Shown here: positions 20,816 to 32,162 of the stretch, one piece after another | Layout of the letters: each line of letters starts with the position of its first letter | Position numbering within the stretch: position 1 is the stretch's first letter | From: Datura wrightii | Taxonomy: Eukaryota > Streptophyta > Magnoliopsida > Solanales > Solanaceae | Direction: 5' to 3' | DNA: 64,000 nucleotides | Assembly: GCA_035772735.1 (NCBI GenBank) | Contig: JASDFA010000002.1 | Coordinates: 40,816,501 to 40,880,500 of the forward strand | Translations under genes and position numbers: made by a program | The notes under the pieces: generated by a model | The model's input: the letters and a program-made list of their open reading frames with translations, nothing else | Told to the model about the DNA's origin: nothing | The model's database searches: none

Positions 20816-22367
20816 TGATCGTGGGCTAAAATAGCATGCCCGAGTTAATGTAGTCTTGTTTACCTAATTTATTTTATACATTTTCAGGTAATTTTATATA
20901 AATGTGAATATATGTGCTAACCAACATGATTAGTCCTTGTTTTGTAGGTTTCAATGATTTGGATGAACTAATTTATAAGTTGGTGAAGGAAAGGAATGGA
21001 GCCGGAAGCAATCGGCGAAAGTCGGCAAGGAGTAGGCCATGGCAAGGCTGGCCGCGCCAGGCAGCGTGCCACACTATGCGTGAGCCGCGCCCAGTGTCGT
21101 GCCACGGCTAGGCATGGCAAGCGAGTAGATGCGGCAGCAGGCAGTGCTCCAGCGCGCCAGCAACATGCCACGGCATGCCATCCCCACGCCAGGAGAGTGT
21201 CAACGCGCTGCCCAAGCAGCGTGACACGCTGCCAACGCGGCAAGAAGGCTGACTAGGGTCGATTTTGGGTGATTTCCAGAAAGCCTTCATGTTACCTCCG
21301 TGTCACGGAGGCAGAGCTCCACGATACACTCCGTGACACGGAGCCGTTCCATGACAAGCTAAATTGGGCACGTTTCTCATTTATTATAAATAGGTCCCTT
21401 AGCTCCTAAAACCACTTTGTCACGATTTTATTTTGGAAAACTACCTAGGAGTGAAGGGAGAAGTGGGAGAACTCATCTAGGGTTTGGCAAAATCCCTTCT
21501 CATCTACCAAATTCATGTAAGTATGTTAGTTTAGTAGTAGTTAGTTGTAGTTTTACGAACATGAATGGCAAGAACCCTTCCTCTAGGGTTGAAGCCATGA
21601 ATTATGATTGTGATTTTATGAAATTGTTTTGGAATTACGTTATTGATTGTTGTTGTCGTCTTGCATTCTGGATTGTTGGTTGTTTTTATGATTGATCACC
21701 ATGAAAACATATACGTTAGCTTGGGCAATTTCTTGAGAAAGAATTACCTAGGTCAGGACATGAGAATGTAAGGAGCATGTTTGTATCTCGCGATATAATT
21801 TCGTGTTAGGATAGAAATATACCTAACACCTTGCTTGGATTATGAACGGGGGTTATTAAGAGACCAACTTAGGATTATCACATCACCACTCGAAGAAGTA
21901 GTTGTGAGGCCAAGTTGAGTTAAATGGTTATTCCCTGTAAACCACAACATAATTAATTGCCCCTGAACTAGAAAATAGCATCCTCGCTCATAATGATGCG
22001 GTGAGGCTAGTTTGCCGTGTTTAGAGGCTCGAAAGACCATGAACATGCAATTCCAATTATGTGAAATAATAATCGATAGGTTCATGCTTAACCCATTGCA
22101 AATCGTAGTATCGCATGATTAGCTGGTTTTAACTCTATGTTGCTCCTAGAGTAAATTCAGGATATTTCATTGACCAAATCAAACTTAATTAAATCTCCCT
22201 TGAAAACTTCTATAACTAACACTTGAGAAAGTTAAGATCACCCTTGAAATGGATAGTTAGAGGAATGGGTCCAGTCCCTGTGGGTTCGATATTCCGGTTC
22301 TTAAAAAGAGCCACTATATTACTTGCACGACCCATACACTTGCGGAAGTGCAAATAAGGGCATGTCA
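20816..22367 (+). mobile_element. 3' LTR of A1
   Basis: It runs from TGATCGTGGGC to GGGCATGTCA and is followed by the GGGCC duplication. TATA box at 21385-21393. It is nearly identical to the 5' LTR apart from small indels, so the insertion is fairly recent. Confidence 0.9.
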
Positions 22368-22828
22368 GGGCCTAGGCCACGGTTGTCAGATAGGCCACCT
22401 AGACCCCCGCCTCCATCACAGCAGCAGAGGGGTAGATTTGGTCGAGGGGGAAAGACAGAGTCCGGTGGGAGTTCTTGAACGGTAGATTCACCCTAGTAGA
22501 GGAGGGTAGAGCAGAGCAGGTATACACCCCTACCTTGCCCTATTTGCAGTCGACCCCACACTGGAGCTTGTAGATATGGCTCCACAGGGTGTTATATATG
22601 CGGGCAGGAGGGTCATCTGATGAGAGACTTTCCAGCCAGGGGCCAGGGTAATCGAGATAGACAAGACAGGGCATCAGCAGGGCCGCGAGCTCAGTAGCCT
22701 CGGCAGGGCGTAGGCCCTCAGTCCCAGCAGGCAGGGGCCGAGGCAGATTAGGGGCCTCAAGTTCAGGTACGGGCCCAAGTCGTACCTATACACTACCAGG
22801 GAGGTAGAACTCAGAGGCGTCTCCAGAT
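22368..22828 (+). pseudogene. gag: Gag 3' part, T3 copy II
   Basis: After one GGGCC copy the copy II gag resumes with the Pro/Gln/Arg-rich linker and the knuckle CYICGQEGH near 22590. As in copy I the last cysteine of the knuckle is lost (here phenylalanine). Frameshifts are present. It leads directly into the protease frame. Confidence 0.8.
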
Positions 22829-23239
22829 GTGGTAATAGGTATGATGACTATTTGCTCTCACACTGCTTATGTATTGATTGATCCAGGATCTACCTTGTCC
22901 TACGTTACCCCATTTGTGGCTCAAAAGTTCAGTGTTGTACTAGAGTTGCTTCAGCAACCCTTTTCAGTATCTACACCCGTCAGTAACTCCATCATAGCCA
23001 GATGGGTTTATCGAGGGTGTACAGTAGAGGTTGCTGATCGTCAGACCACAATAGATCTAGTAGAATTAGAGATGATTGATTTCGATGCCATTATGGGTAT
23101 GGATTGGTTAGTGCCGTGCTATGCCAATGTAGAATACCGGATCAAGACGGTCCAATTCCACATTCCAGGGAAGGCAGTACGAGAGTGGAAGGGCAGTACA
23201 GCTACACCAAAAGGTAGGTTTATTTCCTACCTTCAGTAA
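22829..23239 (+). pseudogene. Protease, T3 copy II (open frame)
   Basis: Unlike copy I, the retropepsin frame is open throughout, with DPGSTLSYV near 22880 and MIDFDAIMGMDWL near 23080. It ends at a TAA (23237) that is also present in copy I at the protease-RT junction. The family normally reads through in frame here, so RT would not be made from this copy. The domain itself may be intact (about 136 codons). Confidence 0.82.
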
Positions 23240-24660
23240 AGGAAGTTAATAGCTAAGGGATGCATTTTCCACATTGTCAGAGTCCAGGATGTGCGGGTAG
23301 AGACTCCGACTCTCCAGTCTGTTCTAGTGGTTAATTAATTCCCCGACGTATTCCCAGATGAGCTACCTAGTATTCCCCCAGAAAGAGAAATAGCTTTTGC
23401 AATTGATTTTCTACCAGGAACTCAGCCCATATAGATCCCTCCGTATCGTATGGCTCCTGCTGAACATAGAGAACTAAAGGCGCAGCTGAAGGATCTGTTA
23501 GATAAGGGCTTTATTAGGCCGAGTACTTCACATTAAGGTGCGCCGTTCTATTTGTGAGAAAGAAGGATGGCTCCCTCCGCATGTGTATAGACTATTGGCA
23601 GTTGAACAAGGTTACAGTCAAGAATAAGTATCCGCTTCCCAGAATAGATGATTTGTTTGATCAGTTACAGGGGGCCAGATATTTTCGAAGATTGACTTAT
23701 GGTCCGGATATCATCAGGTTCGAGTTTGTGAAAGGACATTCCGAAGACTGCCTTCAGGACCAGAAACAACCATTTTGAATTCCTAGTCATGTCCTTTGGG
23801 CTGACGAATGCTCCCACAGTATTCATGGACCTGATGAACAGCATCTTCAGACTATACCTGAACCTGTTCGTGATAGTGTTTATTGACGATATTCTAGTGT
23901 ATTATCGCTCAGAGGCAGACCACCTGGATCATTTGCGCACAATGCTCCAGATTCTTAGGGACCGTCAGCTATATGCCAAGTTCTCTGAATGTGAATTTTT
24001 CCTGAACTTAGTAGCCTTCACGGGGCATATCGTGTCGGATGCTGGTATACAAGTAGACACACAGAAAATAGAAGCAGTAAAAACATGGCCCAGACCTACC
24101 ACTCCGACCGAAGTACGCAGTTTTCTGGGATTAGCAAGGTACTATAGAAGATTTCTTGAGGGATTCTCCACCATAGCGGCACCTCTGACTAAGATGATGC
24201 AAAAAGCAGTAAAGTTTCAGTGGACGGAGGCATGTGAGCAGAGTTTCCAGGAATTGAAAGACAGGTTGACCTCCACTGAAATGTTACCATTGCCAGAAGG
24301 TACAGAGGGTTATGCAGTTTATTGTGATGCTTTGGTGATTGGGTTAGGATGTATGGTGATGCATCATGGTAAAGTAATTGCTTATGCTTCTAGACAGCTG
24401 AGGAAACACGAAAAGAATTATCCTATCCATGACCTGGAACTAGCCGCAGTGATCCACGCACTAAAGATATGGAGACATTACTTGTATGGCGTCCATGTGG
24501 ATATTTTCCTTGATCATAAAAGCCTACAGTATATCTTCACCCAGAGAGAGTTGAATTTGCGGCAGCGTCGCTGGTTGGAGTTGTTGAAAGATTATGATGT
24601 AAATATTCTGTATCACTCAGGAAGAGCCAAGGTAGTAGCAGATGCCCTTAGTCGTAAGTC
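23240..24660 (+). pseudogene. RT and RNase H, T3 copy II
   Basis: The 5' part is broken (stops near 23336, a frameshift before 23554 and another near 23700-23780, where the family motif SKIDLRSGY is lost). From 23789 a long open frame covers the palm with FIDDILVY near 23880, the connection, RNase H (YCDALVIGLGCMV, the Ser of the usual DAS changed to Leu) and VVADALSRKS. This is the best kept pol stretch in the window. Confidence 0.87.
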
Positions 24661-25220
24661 TATGGGGAGTTTGGCGTACTTACAGCCCGAGCAGCGGGAA
24701 TTGGCCCGAGAAATACACCAGTTAGCTAGTTTAGCAATTCGTGTAGCAGAAACAAAGGACAACAAAGCGATAATTCAGAACATCGCAGTGTCGTCATTAG
24801 TTTTGGAGGTAAAGGAACGACAGTATGAAGATCCTGACCTGGTTCGGCTTAAAGACAGAGTTCAACAAGGAACATCGCTGGATTTTCAGGTAACTGAGGA
24901 TGAAGTGTTGCGATGTAAGGGCCGCCTTTGTGTTCCAGACGTTGCAAAGCTTCGCCAGCAGATTATGGGCAAGGTACATTACGCCCGCTATTCTCTCCAT
25001 CCAGGCACGACGAAAATGTACCACAATATCAAAGAAATCTACTGGTGGCCAGGTATAAAGAGGGAAATAATAGAATTCGTAGCTAGTGTCCTAACTGCCA
25101 GCAAGTAAAACCTGAACACCAGAAACCAAGTAGATTGACTCAAGACATATTTATGACTCTTTGGAAGTGGAAAGTAGTAAATATGGATTTTGTAGTCGGA
25201 TTACCTCGTACCAGGCATAG
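24661..25220 (+). pseudogene. Integrase N-terminal part, T3 copy II
   Basis: It continues the frame of the preceding RNase H with HYARYSLHPGTTKMYH near 24980 and IYWWPGIKREI. A frameshift near 25080 alters the CxxC half of the zinc finger and a TAA follows at 25106. The core begins with MDFVVGLPRT near 25180. T4 interrupts it after AAATT at 25221-25225, and integrase resumes at 34795. Confidence 0.85.
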
Positions 25221-25225
25221 AAATT

Positions 25226-27853
25226 TGTCACGCCCCGCCTTGGGGGGTATGACTGGCACCTGGTGCCCTAGTAGGACCTAGACTGCTAGCTGGTGAGCCA
25301 AAGCACATCTGGTGCCTGGCTGGCTCTAACTCAAATTTCTGGAAACAAAGGGCTATATAACGGCTGTAAACACAGCCTCCGGCCAACTGGCCTATAGCCA
25401 CCTGTACCTGTAATAGCAGCTAACCAGAAACATACTACCATAGGGGAAACCTATGCGGGCCGACAAGGCCACCATGCTGTCTAGTTCTCTGTAACTCAAT
25501 AATAGCATGCTAAATAATTACGTGACCGGCAAGGTCACCACTACTGACTAGTTATGGCCACACACGGCCAACAGGAACTGAAATACTAACTAACTATAAC
25601 AAACTGCACGGCCTCACACGACCGGCTCAACTGACCACAGGGAAACATATACAGACTGCAAGCCTCTAGGAATAACAATAGAAATGATCGGGACAGGGCC
25701 CCGACCTACCCGTACTGTACAACAAAAGAAAACAAAATACACCTCTGGAATTCAGACTCCGGATGACAGGAGATGAATACTCAATAGCTGACTGGAATCA
25801 CGAGGGATCGCCTCCTCGTCTATGAGTACCTGCAGGCAAGTAATGCAGCGCCCCACTGGGCGTCAGTACCACTGGTACTGAGTATGCAAAGCAACTGAAG
25901 TAATACAACTGAAAACAACTGAATATAGATAGCATAACTAACATTTTTGTATAGCAGGAGATAGCTGAATCTGAAGAAGCTGATATAACTAACTCAAGCT
26001 TTCTGTACTGATAAGGCAGAGGTGTACCTGTAGATGTGACTGCTGTCTAGTAACTAGTATATAATATATAGAGAACATAAATAGATATACAAGTAGCAAG
26101 CAAGAGCCAATACCAACCCCCATAAGCTGGATGGCGCCAATCAAGCAAACAATCTATATACCCCTACCCGGGTCAAAACCAACCAAAAATAAGTCACTCC
26201 ACTCATCTGATAACTGTGAGCTCCTCCTATCGGCTCCCTTGGGTTCGTAGCTCAGGCCTTGGCCTCTGACAATAAACTGTGTCTGAGTCCGAAGACTCCT
26301 ACCTCTGGGCGCAGGTGCACGCGGGGTGAGTAATAAAAACTGCCCCTGGGTGCAAGCACGCAACAGGGTGATTTTATAAAAATCTGTATCTGAAACTGCC
26401 CCCGGCCACAAGCACACACAGAGTGTTCTGCCCCTGTAAACAGGGTGGACTGGCTCTGCGCAGAGTAAACTGAACTACCCCTGCAAGCAGGGTGGTCTGG
26501 ACCGTATTATCATGGTGGTCAGCCATCATCGTCCTCTAGGCAGACGACATCACCCAGCTGGTGGCGGTATCTGAATCTGGTATCGACACAGCTATAACCC
26601 AGGGGCGGTGGGGATGCTAAAAGGGACACCCACATGCCACAATAAGTCTCAACAAACAAATAGCACATAAAAATAGCAAGCATGTATAACTGAAAAGACT
26701 GTCTGGAATCTAACTTCTTATTCTGATCTGTTTCTATACCGAACTGATTCTTTACTGACTATACTGATTTTGTACTCTCTATTTAACTGTACGGCTAATC
26801 TGTAGCCAAGATACTATCTGTCTGAATGGCTAATCTGTAGCCAAAACTGTCTGTCTATATGATCTTTCTTTACTGACTGTTATTATGAAAATCTGTTCCT
26901 TTTTATTCTACAACATGCTTGCTATTCACATAATAGGCTGTACTGAATCTGAACTACTAACTTGCCCTTGGGCACATGCTTTTCTACTTTCAAACTAAAT
27001 ATGATATCACAATGCGAACTAGGTTTAAATGAACTTGCACAATACTTAACATTCAACTTCCGGGAATTCTACTACGGAGTTTATGGTACTATACAAGGCT
27101 AAAGCTACTAACTTGCTGAAGGAACTAGCTTTACATACCTTAACCTTGAGTTATCCGTCTGTCGGACGAGGCTCGATCAGTACTCCAACTATTTCTCCCA
27201 TCTGCATTCATATACACGTCAATTAGTACTAAATACAACACTATTCTGAAGGACGACGTCACTTTCAATATAATTATAGCCTAAACTTAGGCTTATCGAA
27301 AAACGATCGAAAACTTGCTATTTTTCAGAAGCCCAGACGGGAGAAGTATTCACTTTACGGCTAGGAGCACATAGACACTAGTTTGGAGCAATTCTACTTA
27401 CCTTAGTCCGGTAGCTCGACGATTCGTTGGTCGTATTTCGCGAAACAAAATCCGTAGGAATGCTCCCTGCTGCTAAATACCTCGGTACCTGAGGTTAATT
27501 CGAGTTTGGACAGCATTTGGCGGCGTAATCGGACGAATTTTAGTAGGAGATCTTCATTTTCCCCTTCTCTCTAATTACTCTCTGTTTTCTACTGGAAATT
27601 ATAAGGAATTTTAATAAAAAATCGAAGTTGGGCTTATATATATAATGGACACTATAAATCGCATTCCTGGAATGCGATTTATAAGTCGCAATTCTGGAAT
27701 GCGATTTATAAGTCGCATTTTGCCTTGCGACGCGCCGACTTGGCGCTTGTCCGATCTTTCCTCGGGCCTTTTTCTAGCATGTATGGCTTTCGAATACTCT
27801 TAACCAACACGCGAATAGGGCATCTATATGCAGTGAATTTACGGGGTATAACA
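25226..27853 (-). mobile_element. 3' LTR of T4
   Basis: On the plus strand it starts TGTCACGCCCCGCC and ends GGGGTATAACA. TATA-like CTTATATATA (reverse) at 27633-27642, donor-like GTATGT on the minus strand at 27138-27133, and a 27-bp unit repeat at 27653-27720. In a 360-bp stretch compared by eye it differs from the other LTR at about six positions. Confidence 0.92.
27653..27720 (-). repeat. 27-bp tandem units in T4 LTR
   Basis: On the minus strand, units of GCGACTTATAAATCGCATT follow one another, cognate to the LTR-A units at 3850-3937. A second copy lies in the right LTR near 34595-34662. Confidence 0.7.
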
Positions 27854-27888
27854 TTCTCCCCCCCTTAAGAACATTCGTCCTCGAATGA
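27854..27888 (-). promoter_or_regulatory. Polypurine tract and pre-PPT hairpin of T4
   Basis: The reverse complement reads CATTCG-AGGA-CGAATG, a few bases, then AAGGGGGGGGAGAA directly against the LTR. It is the same arrangement as in T3. Confidence 0.85.
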
Positions 27889-28122
27889 CATTCTGTCTAG
27901 AGGACTTCTCAACTTACTCAACTTGTTTCTAGAAAAATTTCGGTAGAGTTTCCCCTGTATTATGGACTATCTCAAAATTCCTGAAAAGTAGAAAAGCCCA
28001 ATACAGGTACTCCACACAGTGCTATAAGTTCACTTAATAGCTAACATCAGTCTTTCTCATTTCATACATACACAACTATAAGGTGCTGCACAAATAATAA
28101 TACGGATATACCTGTCACCTGA

Positions 28123-29300
28123 CTAGGCCTGGAATAAGTGAGGATATCTAGTTTTCATATCTTCCTCCGCCTCCCATGTCATCTCCTCTCGGTTTCTGTT
28201 ACGCCACAATACTTTGATAGACGCAATATCTTTAGTTCTCAATCTATGAACCTGCCTGTCTAGGATGGCTACTGGAACCTCTTCATAGGCCAGCTCTTCG
28301 GTAACCTAGATATCCTGGACTGGGACTGCTCTGGATGGGTCTCCTATGCATTTCCTCAGCATAGATACATGAAAGACCGGATGAATGGATTCCAATTCTG
28401 GAGGTAAGTTCAACTCATATGCTACTCGGCCTATCCTTCGACGAATCTGATAAGGCCTAACAAACCTCGGACTGAGCTTACCCTTCTTACTGAATCTCAT
28501 CACCCCTTTCATCGGAGATACATTCAGAAATACCCAGTCATTCACATTAAACTCCAGGTCTTTGCGCCGTACATCTGCATATGATTTCTGGCGACTCTGT
28601 GCAGTCAATAGGTGTTCTCTGATAAGCTTTACTTTCTCTTCTGACTGCTGAACAATGTATGGCCCAATTATCGCTGATTCCCCTACTTCGAGCCAGCCAA
28701 CCGGTGATCTGCACTTTTGCCCGTATAAAGCCTCAAAAGGTGCCATCTGAATAGCCGAGTGATAGCTATTATTATAAGCAAATTCTATCAACGGCAAATG
28801 CTCATCCCAACTACCACCAAAGTCTAGCACACACGCTCGCAGCATATCCTCGAGTGTCTGAATAGTGCGCTCAGCCTGTCCGTCTGTCTGAGGGTAGAAA
28901 GCTGTGCTTAGATTAATCTGCGTCCCCAGTCCCTTCTGGAACGATTGCCAAAATCTAGCCGTGAACTACGCTCCTCTGTCTGAAATAGTGGATACTGGCA
29001 CTCCGTGCAATCTAACTATCTCTCGGATATACAACTCCGCATAATCTTCAGCCGAGAAAGTAGTTCTTACTGGCAGGAAATGAGCTGATTTAGTCAATTT
29101 GTCTACTATCACCCATACAGAGTCATGTCTGCGCCTGGTACGAGGTAATCCTGCCACAAAATCCATATTTACTACTTACCACTTCCAGAGAGGCACAACT
29201 ATGTCCTGAGTCAAACCGCCTGGTTTCTGATGTTCTGCTTTCACCTGCTGGCAGTTAGGACATCGGGCTACAAATTCAGCAATTTCTTTTTTTTTTATCT
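28123..29300 (-). pseudogene. Integrase and chromodomain-like tail of T4
   Basis: Read on the minus strand, the core starts with MDFVAGLPRT near 29166 and includes IVDKLTKSAHF and SDRGA. A TAG at 28966 replaces the glutamine after SDRGA. The frame is then open through the second half of the core and the C-terminal domain (NDWVFLNV, PYQIRRRIGRVAYEL, VFHVSMLRKCIGD) to a TAG at 28306, again at a glutamine codon. The tail EEMTWEAEEDM and a stop at 28123 follow. Apart from those two stops it is close to complete. The zinc-binding N-terminus near 29220-29340 is degraded. Confidence 0.87.
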
Positions 29301-29575
29301 AGCCACCAGTAGTTTTCTTTGATATCATGGTACATTTTTTGTCACGCCAGGGTGGAGAAAATAGTTGCTGGCGTAGTGCACCTCGTTCATGATCTGATGG
29401 CGGAGGCCTGAAACATCTAGAAAACATAGACGGTCTTTACAACGCAGCACTCCATCCTCTGTTATTTGTGAATCTGGCGCTTCCCTTGCAGGATTCTGTC
29501 CTTAAGCTGGACCAGGTCAGGATATGCATACTGCCGTTCTCTTACCTCCACAACTAAGGACGACACGGCGGGGTT

Positions 29576-29830
29576 CTAGAATACCGCTCTGTTGTCCTTC
29601 ATTTCTATCACACGAACGGCTAAATTGACCAATTGATGTATCTCCCTGACCAACTCCCGTTGCTCGGGTTGCTCACACGCCACATTCCTAATAGATCTAT
29701 AGCTAAGAGCGTTTGCTGCTCCATTACCTCTTCTTGACTGACATAACATTTTCATACTTAGAGAGCTCGACATAAAATTGACGGTCATACTGGCTTGTCT
29801 TGCCAAAGAGATCGACAAGTAGTTTACAGG
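29576..29830 (-). pseudogene. RNase H-integrase junction scrap of T4
   Basis: The minus strand keeps EQRELVREIHQLVNLAVRV, matching the T3 linker EQRELAREIHQLASLAVRV, and a distorted ALSYRS for the ALSRKS end of RNase H. Homology to pol ends near 29818. Confidence 0.75.
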
Positions 29831-31990
29831 CGTAGCTAGAGCTTATCTGGCCTTCCGGCCACATGCTAAGGCTACTTGTTGCTGGGATAACCTGAATGAC
29901 TGTCTACGCACCTTGTGCCTTTATCTGATCAGAGGATCCTGATATTGATCATGACCTCTAATGATCTAGCTGCATAACCTTAAATAACTGAATAGTCGGG
30001 TTGAATGACCCGAATGTGGCAGTAGTCTAACAATGCTCTAATTGTTCCACTTGAGTACTTATAGTTCATGCATAACTGCAGACTTGTGGGCATCTAATTG
30101 CTTTGTTATTTTGCTTGAACCACTGTAAGGCTGGGCTTAATCAAACTTACTCCCAGGCGATCAATCTCTGGATCTTCACGGGGAGTCTACTGATCTCCTG
30201 GTCTTAATAAACACTGTGCTAGCAGGGTACTATCCATTTCTTACGCCTTGTGTGTATCCACTTGGATTTATATTGCTATTCTGGGGAATTCTCGGTCTTA
30301 TGAGCTATTCTGTAAATACTGGCCTTCTGCTAGGGCTCTGTATCTGAATATCTTACGAGAACCAGCTGAAGTACTAGTCTATCACTGACTACTGATGTGG
30401 ACCCCTTTCTTGGGGTGCCCACGGGCTTGTCTAACTTGCGGGGTATTCCTTGTAATAACTGCTAGGTTGACTAAGGTTGACTCTCACCTACAAGGCTGGG
30501 AAAACGATGTACGACCACTTAACATACTGGAAAAATTCTGGTTCTGGCATATGCGGTAATGCTAATAAATTTTAGGGATGCTTCCCTACCAGTACAAGCG
30601 CCAGCTAGTCGTTAGACCGTCTAACTGTGCCCTTATCATCTAGCCATCTGATTCAGGTTACTAACTCTTGTAAGCTTCTAAAACCTAGATCTGACAACAA
30701 CATATAAGTCTGTTAACTTAATAACTGAGAGCTGAGACAGTTTCTATGGATTCGTACGTAAATCACACTTAACTTGCCCCTTCTCTTTCGCTTTTCTCCT
30801 TTTTTCTCCTCTCTTTTCTCTTTTTATTTTTGACAAGGGGTCCTGCAATGCAATTTGTATATACTTCCCAGCACTAATATACATCTGTGTGATTGTAACC
30901 CCTATTAACAGCTGCTCACAGCATATTTATTATCTACACAAATATATATTAATAAATACGTACAATACATACTGAATTCTGTGGTGATACGTAATATCTG
31001 ACACACTTTGCTAAATTTCATATTGTACATGATGTACTGCTTCTATGGTCTAATAATACCTCCTGCCTTCTGTTAACATTTCATTGTATTGTCACCCCAT
31101 TCTGAAAGTAACAAACATAACACTTTAGTTATTGTCTGCTATTTGAAATTCTGCCACTCTTGCGATGTGGGGTCAACGTTTGAATCTTGTGGCCTTACCT
31201 GGCATATATTGAGAGCCCATGACTGTCTGCTGGGCCTTATCTCTAGGTCACACTAGATTAGAATTGCTGTATCAGTAACTTCTTAACTTCTCCATAGTGG
31301 ACATACTGCGGTATTCTGAACCGCAATCTTACTGTCAGCCCGAGGATTAATCCTTAATACGATATTTTATCAATCCGGGGGTAATTCTAATTTTCCCCAC
31401 AAGATCTGACATTCCTGCTTCTTCCCCTCATCTTACTTAAGCTGAACTCTGGGGTTCAAGGTACCTGCTCTTTATACTTTCTAATACTTACTAGGATCAA
31501 TCAGCCCATCTTTACTTACTGCTTGATTTGGCAACCCCATCTCAAGTCTTATGCCCCTTTACTATACTGGAATCAAAATCAAGAGGTAGGAATAGCCCTT
31601 TTTTTGCAACAAATAGAAACATTTAATTGTACCATATCCGAAAGGATGTATTTGGGATTCCTGCATTTCCCTCTCTTTCTCATACTTACCTGGTGGTCTG
31701 ACCTTGTCTGTAATCTTAATCAGATCTTATATAGCTAATAAATAAATCAACTCGTATATACATTATACTTCTGACCTCCTATTCTGACGTTATCAACGTA
31801 TACTGGGAATAGTACCAATAAAAGTATCACTCTGGGAGGTCTCTGGTACCTCCTCCTGCTGCCGTAAGTATCTTGTAACTAGCTAATGCCCTCTTCTGTT
31901 GCTATATCTGATCTTCAGCCTGTAATAGGGTAATGCTGATCTGCCTTTGTATCTGTAATCAAAGAATACGGTAAATTTTTAGAGACTCCA
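29831..31990. other. Unassigned internal sequence of T4
   Basis: This 2.2-kb stretch replaces gag, protease, RT and most of RNase H. No long ORF and no family motif was recognised on either strand. It includes a pyrimidine-rich run (30780-30835). The small frame at 31523-31738 has no recognisable features. It could be captured or heavily decayed sequence. Confidence 0.5.
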
Positions 31991-32144
31991 CCCTATACTG
32001 TACCGCTCTAAAGCACGACTGACTGAGAAGGAAGGGTAACCATCCTATCATGCCTCGCAGCCTCCTGCCTATAGTATGTGGTGCACAACACATCCATAGA
32101 CAAGACTCTACTTAGCACGGCTTGTAGACTCCCTGGGACACGCC
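31991..32144 (-). other. Leader of T4
   Basis: Between the unassigned block and the primer site, the sequence matches the T3 leader at 6040-6200 in reverse (for example the region around TGTTTTGCACCACATACC). The leader was therefore kept when the rest of the 5' internal region was lost. Confidence 0.7.
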
Positions 32145-32162
32145 CTGCTCTGATACCAAGTT
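32145..32162 (-). promoter_or_regulatory. Primer-binding site of T4 (initiator Met tRNA)
   Basis: The minus strand reads AACTTGGTATCAGAGCAG directly after the LTR end, an intact site. Confidence 0.92.

Larger units (their letters stand above)
14706..22367 (+). mobile_element. A1: Athila-like element with gag and protease only
   Basis: It is a complete unit with two LTRs (14706-16281 and 20816-22367), an Asp-tRNA primer site, gag-protease remnant, hairpin block, long non-coding 3' region and polypurine tract. It is flanked by GGGCC on both sides (14701-14705, 22368-22372). No RT, RNase H or integrase motif is visible, so it is non-autonomous. The 3' region is homologous to that of A2 (for example the segment at 20390-20430 matches the reverse of 42600-42660), which makes A1 a relative of A2 that has lost the extra ORF. 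Confidence 0.88.
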
